64,000 nucleotides of DNA from Listeria floridensis FSL S10-1187 (GTDB lineage Bacteria > Bacillota > Bacilli > Lactobacillales > Listeriaceae). The stretch spans positions 29,938-93,937 of the forward strand of contig NZ_AODF01000020.1 in NCBI RefSeq assembly GCF_000525875.1. The letters run 5' to 3'. The translations under genes and the position numbers were made by a program. This document shows, piece after piece, positions 54,573 to 64,000 of the stretch. A model generated the notes under the pieces. That model had not been told where the DNA came from and made no database searches. It saw nothing but the letters and a program-made list of their open reading frames with translations. Numbering within the stretch: the stretch's first letter is position 1; each line of letters begins with the position of its first letter.

Positions 54573-54601
54573 ACTATATCACATTATTAAAACGCTTTCA
54601 A
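54573..54601 (-). promoter_or_regulatory. bglP promoter with overlapping cre site
   Basis: On the minus strand TTGAAA (54596-54601), 17 bases, TATAGT (54573-54578). The -35 is part of TTGAAAGCGTTTTAA (54587-54601), a cre-like site with one mismatch, so CcpA would compete with RNA polymerase. Confidence 0.75.
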
Positions 54602-54646
54602 TCTTTTTTTATATTTATTTGTTAGTATTATAATTTATCTCTTTTG

Positions 54647-54685
54647 TTCAAAAAACAAGCTGAGCATCAGCTTGTTTTTTGAACA
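54647..54685. terminator. Terminator of the SDR gene
   Basis: GTTCAAAAAACAAGCTG and CAGCTTGTTTTTTGAAC are a perfect 17-bp inverted repeat around AGCAT, six bases after the stop on the minus strand. Confidence 0.92.
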
Positions 54686-54690
54686 TCTTT

Positions 54691-55437
54691 TTACCAAGGT
54701 TGACTTGTTGGGCCAACTGTAAATTCATTTACGTTTACATCTTCTGGCTGATCGATCGCAAAGGCAACGATTTTTGCAATTCGTTCCGGTGTAATTCCAT
54801 GCTGTTTATAAAGGGCTGTCATCCCTTCACGTGCTCCTTCATCGGTAATATGATCGAGCAGTTCGGTATTGATTGCTGCCGGATAAATCGTCGCTGTACG
54901 GATATTTGTTCCTTCAAGAGCTGATTCCATCCGTAACACTTCCATCAAATCGCGTACCGCCCATTTAGTAGCTCCATAAACAGCGCCATTTGGATAGGCT
55001 TTAAGACCTGCGACAGAAGAAGTCGCAATGACATGTCCGAATTTTTGTTCGATAAAGCTTGGTAAGACCGCAGCAAGTCCGTTTAGAACCCCTTTGATAT
55101 TCACGTCCACCATATTGTTCCATTCATCCACTTTCAAAGCCGATAAAGGGGAGCTCGGCATGATTCCAGCATTTAAAAAAATGACATCAATTTTACCAAA
55201 GCTTTCTTTGGCTGTACGAATCAATTCTTCGTTATCTTTTGGATTAACAACATCCATTACTTGATAAACGGCCTCGCCGCCTTCATTTTTAATTGCTTCT
55301 GCGAGTTGTTTCAATTTGTCTTCACGCCGCGCACCGAGTACAACTTTTGCACCTTTTGAAGCCAATAATTTTGCTGTTTCAGCACCGATTCCAGAAGACG
55401 CACCCGTAATAATTACTACTTTATCTTTAATCGCCAT
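54691..55437 (-). CDS. Short-chain dehydrogenase/reductase
   Basis: 248 residues of a classical SDR: cofactor motif IITGASSGIGAETAK, NAG in VIFLNAGIMPSS, Ser in VIATSSVAG and catalytic YGATKWA (YxxxK). ARREDKLK after the second strand suggests NADP preference. The substrate is unknown. GGAGAAATG-type SD precedes ATG 55437; monocistronic. Confidence 0.88.
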   Translation of the reverse strand: MAIKDKVVIITGASSGIGAETAKLLASKGAKVVLGARREDKLKQLAEAIKNEGGEAVYQVMDVVNPKDNEELIRTAKESFGKIDVIFLNAGIMPSSPLSALKVDEWNNMVDVNIKGVLNGLAAVLPSFIEQKFGHVIATSSVAGLKAYPNGAVYGATKWAVRDLMEVLRMESALEGTNIRTATIYPAAINTELLDHITDEGAREGMTALYKQHGITPERIAKIVAFAIDQPEDVNVNEFTVGPTSQPW

Positions 55438-55560
55438 TTTTTCATTTCTCCTTTAATTTTGATAGTTCCATCTTACACCTTAGAGCTAACTCGAAGGCAA
55501 GGAATTACTCTATAAAAAAACTACTTTTTTTACAACCATCATCCACATTTCACTAAAAAA

Positions 55561-55584
55561 GAGAGCCTGCAAAAGCAAGCTCTC
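55561..55584 (-). terminator. bglA terminator
   Basis: GAGAGCCTGC and GCAAGCTCTC pair with one mismatch; a T-run follows on the minus strand. Confidence 0.85.
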
Positions 55585-55611
55585 TCCAAATTTTCTTTGT
55601 CGAAATTTATT

Positions 55612-57105
<1,494 letters not shown>

Positions 57106-57137
57106 TTACAGAGCAAGCGTTATTTTTCAAAAAAAAA

Positions 57138-57170
57138 AGACGCCCTTCAAAAAAACTTGAAGAGACGTCT
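57138..57170 (-). terminator. qox operon terminator
   Basis: AGACGCCCTTCAA and TTGAAGAGACGTCT pair with minor mismatches; a long T-run follows on the minus strand, just after the qoxD stop. Confidence 0.88.
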
Positions 57171-57177
57171 ATTTTGG

Positions 57178-57510
57178 TTATAGCAAGTGGTTCATGTGGC
57201 CGATTTCCATGACCCAATATGAACCGATTACGACGACGATCGCAATGAACGCCGCAAATAAAATGTTGCCGACTTGTGTTCTGCCGTCGCGACCTTCTGT
57301 CATATGCATGAACATCAACAGCTGAAGGGCTGCTTGTACGAATGCAAAGATGAAGATTACGACGAGTTTTACACCATAATCAAGTGAAGAATACAGTGCT
57401 ACCCAAACGGCTAACAAGGTTAAAATAATTGATAATGCAAAACCGATGATATGCTTCCACGGAATGCCCGCTTCTGCATGAGCGCTATTTGTATGTTTAT
57501 TTTCCGCCAT
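57178..57510 (-). CDS. qoxD: Cytochrome aa3 quinol oxidase subunit IV
   Basis: 110 residues with three membrane helices (HIIGFALSIILTLLAVWVAL, VVIFIFAFVQAALQLLMFMH, ILFAAFIAIVVVIGSYWV), the usual size for subunit IV. It stabilises the complex. It starts directly after qoxC. Confidence 0.93.
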   Translation of the reverse strand: MAENKHTNSAHAEAGIPWKHIIGFALSIILTLLAVWVALYSSLDYGVKLVVIFIFAFVQAALQLLMFMHMTEGRDGRTQVGNILFAAFIAIVVVIGSYWVMEIGHMNHLL

Positions 57511-58122
57511 TTAGCTCACCATCCCTAACAGGTAGACACCCGTGAAGATGAAAATCCAAACAACATCTAGGAAATGCCAGTAAAGGCTTGAAATGAAGAC
57601 TTTAGATGCTGCACGTGGCGTCAAACCGCGCATTTTAATTTGAATCAGAATAAAGATAATCCAGAACAACCCGATTGTTACGTGGGCTCCGTGCGTTCCA
57701 AGAAGAACAAAGAACGAAGACCAGTAAGAGCCGACTTGCATGGTTACGCCTTCCATAATGTAGTGCGCAAACTCATAGATTTCAAAACCGACGAATCCTG
57801 CACCTAGTAGAAGCGTAATGATGGAATAAACCATCATCATTTTAATGTTTCCTTGACGCATTGCCCCGATTGAGAGACCACAAGTAAAACTACTTGTTAA
57901 AAGTAGGAATGTCATGATTAATACAAGGTGAAGTTCGAACATTTCCGATGGCGGATGTCCGGCATTTGAACCTGCTTTCATCATTACAAAATAAGTGGCA
58001 AATAGTGTTGAAAACAGTGCGATTTCGGCGCCGAGGAAAATCCAGAAACCAAGGATGTTCATTCTACCTTGTTCGGATTGATACTCAAGCGGAAGGTTCG
58101 AATTTGCTTTTACAGATTCCAT
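57511..58122 (-). CDS. qoxC: Cytochrome aa3 quinol oxidase subunit III
   Basis: 203 residues with five membrane helices, typical of heme-copper oxidase subunit [49 protein letters not shown] and [20 protein letters not shown]. It overlaps the end of qoxB by 13 bases. Confidence 0.95.
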   Translation of the reverse strand: MESVKANSNLPLEYQSEQGRMNILGFWIFLGAEIALFSTLFATYFVMMKAGSNAGHPPSEMFELHLVLIMTFLLLTSSFTCGLSIGAMRQGNIKMMMVYSIITLLLGAGFVGFEIYEFAHYIMEGVTMQVGSYWSSFFVLLGTHGAHVTIGLFWIIFILIQIKMRGLTPRAASKVFISSLYWHFLDVVWIFIFTGVYLLGMVS

Positions 58123-60095
58123 GGGTTACCCTCCTTTACGCCCGTTTCGCGTTCGCGAGCAGCGTGTTCTTCTGTTGCTTTAATTTCTTCAACCGGAATG
58201 TAGTAACCGTCGTCTTTTTGGAACGAACGGTAAATCATACATCCAAGGACACCAAGTCCGCCAAGGATACCTAACCAGTACCAGTAGAAGACGAGTCCAA
58301 ATGAACCGATGAAGAAGAATACGCCCATCACAAATCCGAGCATGGTGTCATTCGGCATGTGAATTGGTTTGTAATCCTTATTATCAAGATACGATTTGCC
58401 TTGTTGTTTAAGTTTCCAGAAATCGTCGATATCGTTCCATTCTGGTAAAATGGCAAAGTTATATTTAGGAGAAATCGCAGAGCTTGTAGCCCATTCAAGC
58501 GTACGTCCAGCGCCGCCCCAAGAATCTCCGGTAACTTCCCGTTTCGAATGTTTGAAACTGTAAATGATGTTCCAGCAAAGAATTAGGAAAGCAATACCCA
58601 TCAAGAACCCGCCAATTGTCGAAATAAAGTTGAGTGTTGTCCAGCCGTCGCCTTGAACATATGTGTAAATACGACGAGGCATACCGTCTAGTCCTAAGAA
58701 ATATTGCGGGAAGAAACATACGTTAAATCCAATTACAAATACCCAGAAGAACCATTTTCCGATTTTTTCATTCAACTTATAGCCGAACATCTTCGGATAC
58801 CAGTAAATTAAGCCTGCGAAACAAGCGAATACGGTTCCGGCGATCAGCGTATAGTGGAAGTGAGAAACTAGGAAATACGTATTATGGTATTGATAGTCAG
58901 CTGCTGCCATCGCAAGCATTACCCCTGTCACCCCGCCGATAACGAAGTTTGGGATGAAGGCGAGCGACCAAAGCATTGGCGTATCAAACCTGATCTGACC
59001 TTTATACATCGTAAAGAGCCAGTTGAATATCTTGATCCCGGTCGGTATCGCAATCATCATTGTCGTGATCGAGAAGAATGAGTTTACAAGTGCTCCAGAG
59101 CCCATTGTGAAGAAGTGATGGACCCAAACGATGAAACTCAAGATGGAAATAACGACGATTGCCGCAACCATTGCCGGATAACCGAACAGTTTCTTCTTGG
59201 AGAAGGTTGAGATGATCTCCGAGAATATACCGAAGGCCGGCAAGATAACAATATATACTTCCGGATGCCCCCATATCCAAAACAGATTGGCCCACATCAT
59301 CGGAAGTCCGCCATTGGCAAGCGTAAAGAATGCTGTGCCGAATAGGCGGTCAAATGTCATCAGCGCAAGCGCCACAGTAAGTACTGGGAACGCGAAGATG
59401 ATGATTAAGCTCGTGATTAAGACTGTCCAAGTAAACATTGGCATCTTCATCAGCGTCATACCCTTTGCACGCATTTTCATGATCGTAACAAAGAAGTTGA
59501 TACCGGACATTAAGGAACCTATCCCGGATATCTGGACGCCGAGCAAGTAGAAATTAATTCCGTAACCTGGACTAAATTCTTCGGCAAGTGGTGCATAGTT
59601 TGTCCAACCAGCAGCCGGAGAACCCCCGATTACAAAGGACAAGTTGAAGAGCATAGCTCCCATGAAGAATGTCCAAAAACTAAGGTTATTTAGAAACGGG
59701 AAGGCTACGTCGCGCGCGCCGATTTGAAGCGGAACGGCGATATTCATCAACCCGAAGACAAACGGCATCGCCATGAACATGATCATAACGGTTCCGTGAG
59801 TCGTAAAGACTTCATTGTAGTGCTCTGAAGATAAGAATTGCATATTTGGAAGAGCAAGCTGTGTCCGCATCATCAGGGCATCGACGCCGCCGCGGAAGAA
59901 CATTAAAACAGCAGAAATCAAATACATGATTCCGATACGTTTATGGTCAACCGATGCAAACCATTCTTTAAAGAGCCACTTCCATTTTTTTGTGTAAGTT
60001 AGCAACACGACAATCCCAATACTGACGAGTGCAATCGATACTTGTGCACCTAATATCAGAGGGTCGCCGGTGACGATAAATTCATTCCATTTCAT
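58110..60095 (-). CDS. qoxB: Cytochrome aa3 quinol oxidase subunit I
   Basis: 661 residues and about 14 membrane helices. [17 protein letters not shown] opens the oxidase core; heme and CuB ligands are in [32 protein letters not shown] (His-Tyr crosslink region), [10 protein letters not shown] and [10 protein letters not shown]. It is the proton-pumping catalytic subunit reducing oxygen with menaquinol. AGGGGGA precedes ATG 60095; qoxA ends 18 bases upstream. Confidence 0.97.
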   Translation of the reverse strand: MKWNEFIVTGDPLILGAQVSIALVSIGIVVLLTYTKKWKWLFKEWFASVDHKRIGIMYLISAVLMFFRGGVDALMMRTQLALPNMQFLSSEHYNEVFTTHGTVMIMFMAMPFVFGLMNIAVPLQIGARDVAFPFLNNLSFWTFFMGAMLFNLSFVIGGSPAAGWTNYAPLAEEFSPGYGINFYLLGVQISGIGSLMSGINFFVTIMKMRAKGMTLMKMPMFTWTVLITSLIIIFAFPVLTVALALMTFDRLFGTAFFTLANGGLPMMWANLFWIWGHPEVYIVILPAFGIFSEIISTFSKKKLFGYPAMVAAIVVISILSFIVWVHHFFTMGSGALVNSFFSITTMMIAIPTGIKIFNWLFTMYKGQIRFDTPMLWSLAFIPNFVIGGVTGVMLAMAAADYQYHNTYFLVSHFHYTLIAGTVFACFAGLIYWYPKMFGYKLNEKIGKWFFWVFVIGFNVCFFPQYFLGLDGMPRRIYTYVQGDGWTTLNFISTIGGFLMGIAFLILCWNIIYSFKHSKREVTGDSWGGAGRTLEWATSSAISPKYNFAILPEWNDIDDFWKLKQQGKSYLDNKDYKPIHMPNDTMLGFVMGVFFFIGSFGLVFYWYWLGILGGLGVLGCMIYRSFQKDDGYYIPVEEIKATEEHAARERETGVKEGNPWNL

Positions 60096-60112
60096 CTTTT
60101 TAGAATCCCCCT

Positions 60113-61219
60113 TTAATTGCCCGCGTCATCGGATGCTTTTTTATTAAACTCGTTCGTCTGGATGTCGTCTTCCATTTTTTTCATTTCTTTATCATAGTGT
60201 TTATCCGCTTCATACTTTTCACCGTTTTTAATGATCATCGGTTCCATATTATGCCGCTCAAATTGCGGATTGGTTACCGTGACTGGACGAGCAGGTTTCA
60301 GCGGTTTGTCCGAAATCGTTACTTTCTCATTCGGATTGTGTGGATTTGTCAGCTTAAAGCCGTAACGTTCATATGCATAAAAGACATATTCTGGGTCTGC
60401 TGCAACATCAACAAACGCCAAATGCGTGCCTGAAAAGCTCTTTTCTTTTGAGCCTTCTGGAATAAGCAAACGGTCGTAAATATCTTGTGTGATTTCTGGT
60501 GATTCAGCTTTTGTTTTCTTCGCCCAGGCTTTATAGTCGCTTTCTGATTGAGCGATTACGTTAAAGCGTTGTTCATGGAACCCTTCACCGTTAAAGTTCG
60601 CATTGCGTCCTTTATAAGTTCCCTCTTCGTCTGCTTGCAGATAAAGATTCATCGTCATCCCAGTCATCGCATATTTTTGACCGCCTAGTTGAGGCACCCA
60701 AAAACTGGTCATTGTGTCGACAGAAGTCAACTTGAATAGAACTGGTCGATCAGTCGGAATATGTACATAGTTAACAGTTTCAATGCTTTCATTTGGATAA
60801 CTGAATATCCATTTCCAGTCCACACTTGTCGCATAAATGACGACAGGATCTTTGTGCGAAGTTACTTCTGGAGCTTTTTCACCCGCATAAATCGTTTTTA
60901 CCGTTGGAATGGCAAGCGCAATAACGATAATAACAGGAATAAGCGTCCAGAAAAATTCCAACTTGCGACTTCCGTGCATGTCTGGTTCATAATTTTTCGG
61001 ATTTTTACGTTCACGATATTTGAAAAGAATAATCGTGAGAAGTACAAAAATTGTCAAAACGATTAGCAACATGAAAATAATCGAGTAAATAATCAAGTCG
61101 CTTTGGTCTTTTGCAACCGGTCCCTTTGGATCTAGTACCGTCAAATCACCACAACCGCTCAAGATACCTACAAAGGCAACTGATACGGTAAGGAGTAATG
61201 ATTTCAGTATCTTTGACAC
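60113..61219 (-). CDS. qoxA: Cytochrome aa3 quinol oxidase subunit II (lipoprotein)
   Basis: About 368 residues. A lipobox (VGILSGC) follows the signal peptide, then two membrane helices ([20 protein letters not shown] and [19 protein letters not shown]) and the cupredoxin-like outer domain. The CuA ligands of cytochrome c oxidases are absent, as in quinol oxidases. GTG at 61219 has GAGGGG at good spacing; an in-frame TTG at 61252 has none. First gene of qoxABCD. A TTTTTGCGCAAAAA palindrome lies about 40 bases upstream. Confidence 0.95.
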   Translation of the reverse strand: MSKILKSLLLTVSVAFVGILSGCGDLTVLDPKGPVAKDQSDLIIYSIIFMLLIVLTIFVLLTIILFKYRERKNPKNYEPDMHGSRKLEFFWTLIPVIIVIALAIPTVKTIYAGEKAPEVTSHKDPVVIYATSVDWKWIFSYPNESIETVNYVHIPTDRPVLFKLTSVDTMTSFWVPQLGGQKYAMTGMTMNLYLQADEEGTYKGRNANFNGEGFHEQRFNVIAQSESDYKAWAKKTKAESPEITQDIYDRLLIPEGSKEKSFSGTHLAFVDVAADPEYVFYAYERYGFKLTNPHNPNEKVTISDKPLKPARPVTVTNPQFERHNMEPMIIKNGEKYEADKHYDKEMKKMEDDIQTNEFNKKASDDAGN

Positions 61220-61438
61220 CCTAATCCCCTCTTTTCCTTTTGAAGTATACAATGTGCATTTTTGCGCAAAAAATATTATTCCTAAGCTGTTTTCTACTCC
61301 CTCTAAGTATGTATTCGATTGTTTTCACAAACTTTTCAAGTCATAAAAAACACTATGTGCATATTCGTTTTTTATTATAGCGTATATTTACCAATTATTC
61401 AAAGGCTTAACATATTAATTAATTCACAAACTAAAAAA

Positions 61439-61471
61439 AGACTCCTTGCATCAATGTGTGCAAACGAGTCT
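61439..61471 (-). terminator. Terminator of the mevalonate gene cluster
   Basis: AGACTCCTTGCA and TGCAAACGAGTCT pair with a small bulge; a T-run follows on the minus strand. It lies ten bases after the mvaK2 stop. Confidence 0.85.
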
Positions 61472-61480
61472 CAAATAATA

Positions 61481-62548
61481 TTATTTTTTTACGATTACTT
61501 GTCCAATCGCAAAGGGCAGTGGAAGTATACCTTTCGCCTGCCAAGCTTTCTTTACACTTTCAGCCGCCGTTTCATTTGGGAGAAATGCAATACCGCAGTC
61601 GCCCCCGCCAGAACCTGAGGACTTTCCAGCACCGGAAAGCTCTTCTGCCGTTTCAGCGAGTCCCGCCAAAAGCTCAGTTTCAATTTGCACCCCTGCATTT
61701 TGACCGAGTTCTTGAAGCAATGCTCGATTTTCCTTTACTGCTTCAAAAATGAGTGTATGATTTTGTGTTTTAAGACCTTGCAGTAGTTTTTGAACAGCAA
61801 CCGTTGAACCATTTAAAAAGTGCGTATATGCATCTGGATTCTTTTGTTTAAAAATTTGTATGTCAGATACAAGTTGCCCTGTGCTAACAGGATTTCCTGT
61901 CCATCCAATCAAAAACGGTAAATCTGGTTCAGAAATTCGTTCAATCTTAAGTTGCGGCCAAGGATTTGCAATAAACCAAGCAAGTGATTTGTAGGGGAGA
62001 TGATATTTAATCCATTCTTGATCAAAAGTTGTATAGGCAATTAAACCTCCGTACATGCAACAAGCAATATCGCCACAAGAACCGTTTCCTTGAACGACTA
62101 AATGTGATAATGCTGCTAGTTTAAATTTCGTTAAAAGATCTGTTTCTGGTGCAAACTTTGCCATGAGAGCTGTAATCACCGCAGTTGTCGCTGCTGCACT
62201 TGAACCTAATCCATATTTTGCACCGGAATCATCGATCAATTCTGTTTCTATCGTCATTTTAATTGGAGTGAGTGGAATATTTCGTGCTTTAAAATAAGCT
62301 GTTGCTGTGTTAATAGCTTCAGCTGTGAAAGCCCAATGTTCACCCTCAGGGTTAAGCTCACCACCAAGCGGCCAAGTAACCTTTTCTTTATAATGAGGAA
62401 TTTTCAGTTCATTTTTCGAGGAATCTTCTAACTTCAGTGTAATATAGCGATCGACAGCGGTTAAAATAGCCGTATGCCCTGATTCAACAACCGCATATTC
62501 ACCAGCAATATAGAGTTTACCCGGAATTTTGACTTCTACCTTCATCAT
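61481..62548 (-). CDS. mvaK2: Phosphomevalonate kinase
   Basis: 355 residues of the GHMP kinase family: KIPGKLYIAGEYAVVESGH at the N-terminus, ATP loop KYGLGSSAAATTAVITALM and C-terminal GAGKSSGSGGGDCGIAFLP. It makes diphosphomevalonate on the route to isopentenyl diphosphate. It overlaps mvaD by four bases (ATGA). Last gene of mvaK1-mvaD-mvaK2. Confidence 0.96.
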   Translation of the reverse strand: MMKVEVKIPGKLYIAGEYAVVESGHTAILTAVDRYITLKLEDSSKNELKIPHYKEKVTWPLGGELNPEGEHWAFTAEAINTATAYFKARNIPLTPIKMTIETELIDDSGAKYGLGSSAAATTAVITALMAKFAPETDLLTKFKLAALSHLVVQGNGSCGDIACCMYGGLIAYTTFDQEWIKYHLPYKSLAWFIANPWPQLKIERISEPDLPFLIGWTGNPVSTGQLVSDIQIFKQKNPDAYTHFLNGSTVAVQKLLQGLKTQNHTLIFEAVKENRALLQELGQNAGVQIETELLAGLAETAEELSGAGKSSGSGGGDCGIAFLPNETAAESVKKAWQAKGILPLPFAIGQVIVKK

Positions 62549-63511
62549 CTTTCAATCACCTTTGCCCCTTCGCCTGCATGACAGATAAAAACACTTTCAA
62601 CGATTGCTTTCAATTTTTCTGCTACTTTTGTTTCATCTCGACGTAAACAAACCACTTTGACATTTGGTCCAGCATCCATTGTAAAATAAGCTTCAACTCC
62701 AGCTTCACGTAATTCTCGCACAGCATCCATAACTGCAAGAGAATCTTGATCAAAATACGTGAAAGGCGGCTTTGCACTGAGCGTTGTTGCATGCATCGTC
62801 ATCGCATTATGTTCCAAAATTTCGCCGACTTTCGTAAAATCTTCAGCAAGAAAAGCGCGCTTAATACTTATTAAATCCGCTGCGGCTGCTATTGTCCACT
62901 CTTTGAAAAATGGAGAGGTCAAAACCGTTTGACGCATTCCACTTCGACTAGAAATTTTTTTTTGGCTTGTCGGACACTACAGCCACTACAACAGCCAATT
63001 CCTTTGTAAGTGTGGATTCAAACGGAACCGCATAGGAATCGAGACCGTCATGCCGCTCTCCCATTTGCCAAATTGCTAAATCACCATAGATCGAACGGCT
63101 TGCAGAACCCGATCCACGCCTAGCAAGTCTTGATAAGTCAGATTTTGAATCTTCTCTTCCGAGCGCTGTAGAAGCTGCAACAGAAAGCGCCGCAAAAGCC
63201 GACGCAGATGAAGCAAGACCTGCTGCAGTCGGAACATGATTTTCTGAATGAACAACTGCACGCAAACCGATCTTAAATTCTTTCCTAAGCACTTCAAGAA
63301 ATCGACTTACTTTTTGGTCTTCTCGCAGTTCACCATTTAAAACGAAAAAATCTTCTTTAACCTCGTTTGTCCACTCTACCGTTGTTTCCGTATAAAACTG
63401 ATCAAGTGTAATTGATAAACTGCTGTTTGAAGGCAAAATCAATTGTTCATCACGTTTCCCCCAATATTTAATGAGCGCTATATTGGTGTGAGCCATCGCT
63501 GTTGCTTTCAT
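62545..63511 (-). CDS. mvaD: Diphosphomevalonate decarboxylase, frameshifted
   Basis: Two frames together give about 322 residues. The first, from ATG 63511 with GGAGAAGG upstream, has HTNIALIKYWGKRDE and SSLSITLDQFYTE, then NHVPTAAGLASSASAFAAL (phosphate loop) and SGSASRSIYGDLAIWQMG. The second has SPFFKEWTIAAAADL and VEAYFTMDAGPNVKVVC. They join when the T9 run at 62956-62964 is read as eight, giving KPKKISSRSGMRQTVLTS. It decarboxylates diphosphomevalonate to isopentenyl diphosphate. The gene is essential in this pathway, so the shift is very probably technical. Confidence 0.92.
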
Positions 63512-64000
63512 GATTACCTTCTCCAATCGTAAATATCCATTCTTTATGCGACCCAGCTTTTTGTAGAGCCTTTTTGACAAACTGTGCTTGTTCCTTATTT
63601 TTAACGAGAGCAACCATACATCCGCCACGACCGCCACCAGTTAATTTTGCTCCGTATGCTCCACTCTGTAGAGCAGTTTGAATTAATTTTTCTAAACTCG
63701 AATCACTAACCGTCAACTCTTCTAAAATAGATTGAGCTTCATTCATTGCTTGACCGATTCGATTTAAATTCGCATCATTTTCAAGCTGATTTCTTATTTC
63801 CCGGGAAATAAGCCCAAGCTCTTCAATCATTGGTACAAATTTAGCTGGCTGTTCCTTTAAAAGCCGTCCAACATCTGTGACCGCAGAACGAGTTTCACTT
63901 GGAATTCCTGTATCTGCAACGACCAAAAAAAATTTTTTTCTGAAAGTGAAGTGTTTCAAGCGCTTTGTTTTTTTTGTAAACCTTAAACTGGACATTGACC
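63468..64000 (-). CDS. mvaK1: Mevalonate kinase, C-terminal part, 5' end outside window, frameshifted
   Basis: About 175 residues of the GHMP kinase C-terminal half: FFLVVADTGIPSETRSAVTD, then GAYGAKLTGGGRGGCMVALV (third GHMP motif). Near the window end the upstream part is in another frame (VYKKNKALETLHFQKK); it joins if the A8/T7 tract at 63925-63939 loses one base. The C-terminus overlaps the mvaD start by 44 bases. It phosphorylates mevalonate, the first step of this three-gene set. Confidence 0.9.
   Translation of the reverse strand, partial: SMSSLRFTKKTKRLKHFTFRKKFFLVVADTGIPSETRSAVTDVGRLLKEQPAKFVPMIEELGLISREIRNQLENDANLNRIGQAMNEAQSILEELTVSDSSLEKLIQTALQSGAYGAKLTGGGRGGCMVALVKNKEQAQFVKKALQKAGSHKEWIFTIGEGNHESNSDGSHQYSAH

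Noticed and set aside
61259..61272. TTTTTGCGCAAAAA palindrome upstream of qoxA
   Set aside because: A-tract/T-tract palindromes of this size arise easily in AT-rich DNA, and I know no regulator with this site here.

Overview
The window looks like chromosome from a Listeria sensu lato species. The order purA, dnaB, rplI, gdpP, agrACDB, rpsR-ssb-rpsF and, further on, bglA, qoxDCBA and the mevalonate genes mvaK2-mvaD-mvaK1 matches the origin-proximal part of Listeria chromosomes as I know it, read here in reverse (most genes are on the minus strand). SD sequences are strong, TTG/GTG starts are common, and the regulatory sites (PerR, PurR, CcpA/cre, LicT RAT) are low-GC Gram-positive in type. I cannot assign a species.

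Layout. 1-12.5 kb: a capsule/exopolysaccharide locus transcribed leftwards, headed by a Crp/Fnr (PrfA-type) regulator and a lipoprotein. It continues with two glycosyltransferases, UDP-glucose dehydrogenase, an initiating sugar-phosphate transferase, a PglD-type acetyltransferase, an epimerase, a FlaA1/CapD-type dehydratase, an unassigned Rossmann protein, a flippase and a CpsC/CpsD kinase pair. 12.8-21.1 kb: surface proteins (a 1.3-kresidue Ig-repeat protein, a short paralogue of its N-terminal domain, an LPXTG protein) with an Mga-like regulator. 21.3-25.3 kb: an MFS transporter, a holin, an XRE repressor/ImmA-like pair, YbaK-like and TfoX-C-like genes and tRNA-Lys. 25.3-29.0 kb: an amino-acid permease, a complete Fst/par-type type I toxin-antitoxin module, and purA with PurBoxes. 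29.2-33.7 kb: a two-component system/ABC transporter operon and a universal stress protein. 33.9-42.2 kb: dnaB, rplI, gdpP, agr and rpsR-ssb-rpsF. 42.6-55.4 kb: an orphan anchored protein, ahpCF with a PerR box, DedA, a very large beta-helix/Ig protein, a methyltransferase, a NagB-family enzyme, a beta-glucoside PTS with RAT antiterminator, and an SDR. 55.6-64 kb: phospho-beta-glucosidase, aa3 quinol oxidase and the mevalonate pathway.

Reading caution. At least 12 genes and the tRNA carry frameshifts or single-base losses. Most lie in homopolymers, and they hit essential genes (rplI, mvaD, mvaK1). This pattern points to sequencing/assembly error, so I annotate such genes over their full span as CDS and name the suspected position.

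The most interesting items are the type I toxin-antitoxin module at 27.3-27.6 kb (toxin, promoters, DRa/DRb repeats, shared terminator and antisense RNA all visible), an agr locus predicting a peptide core CFGLT different from the L. monocytogenes core, and a 1.2-kresidue beta-helix/Ig protein without a visible signal peptide.
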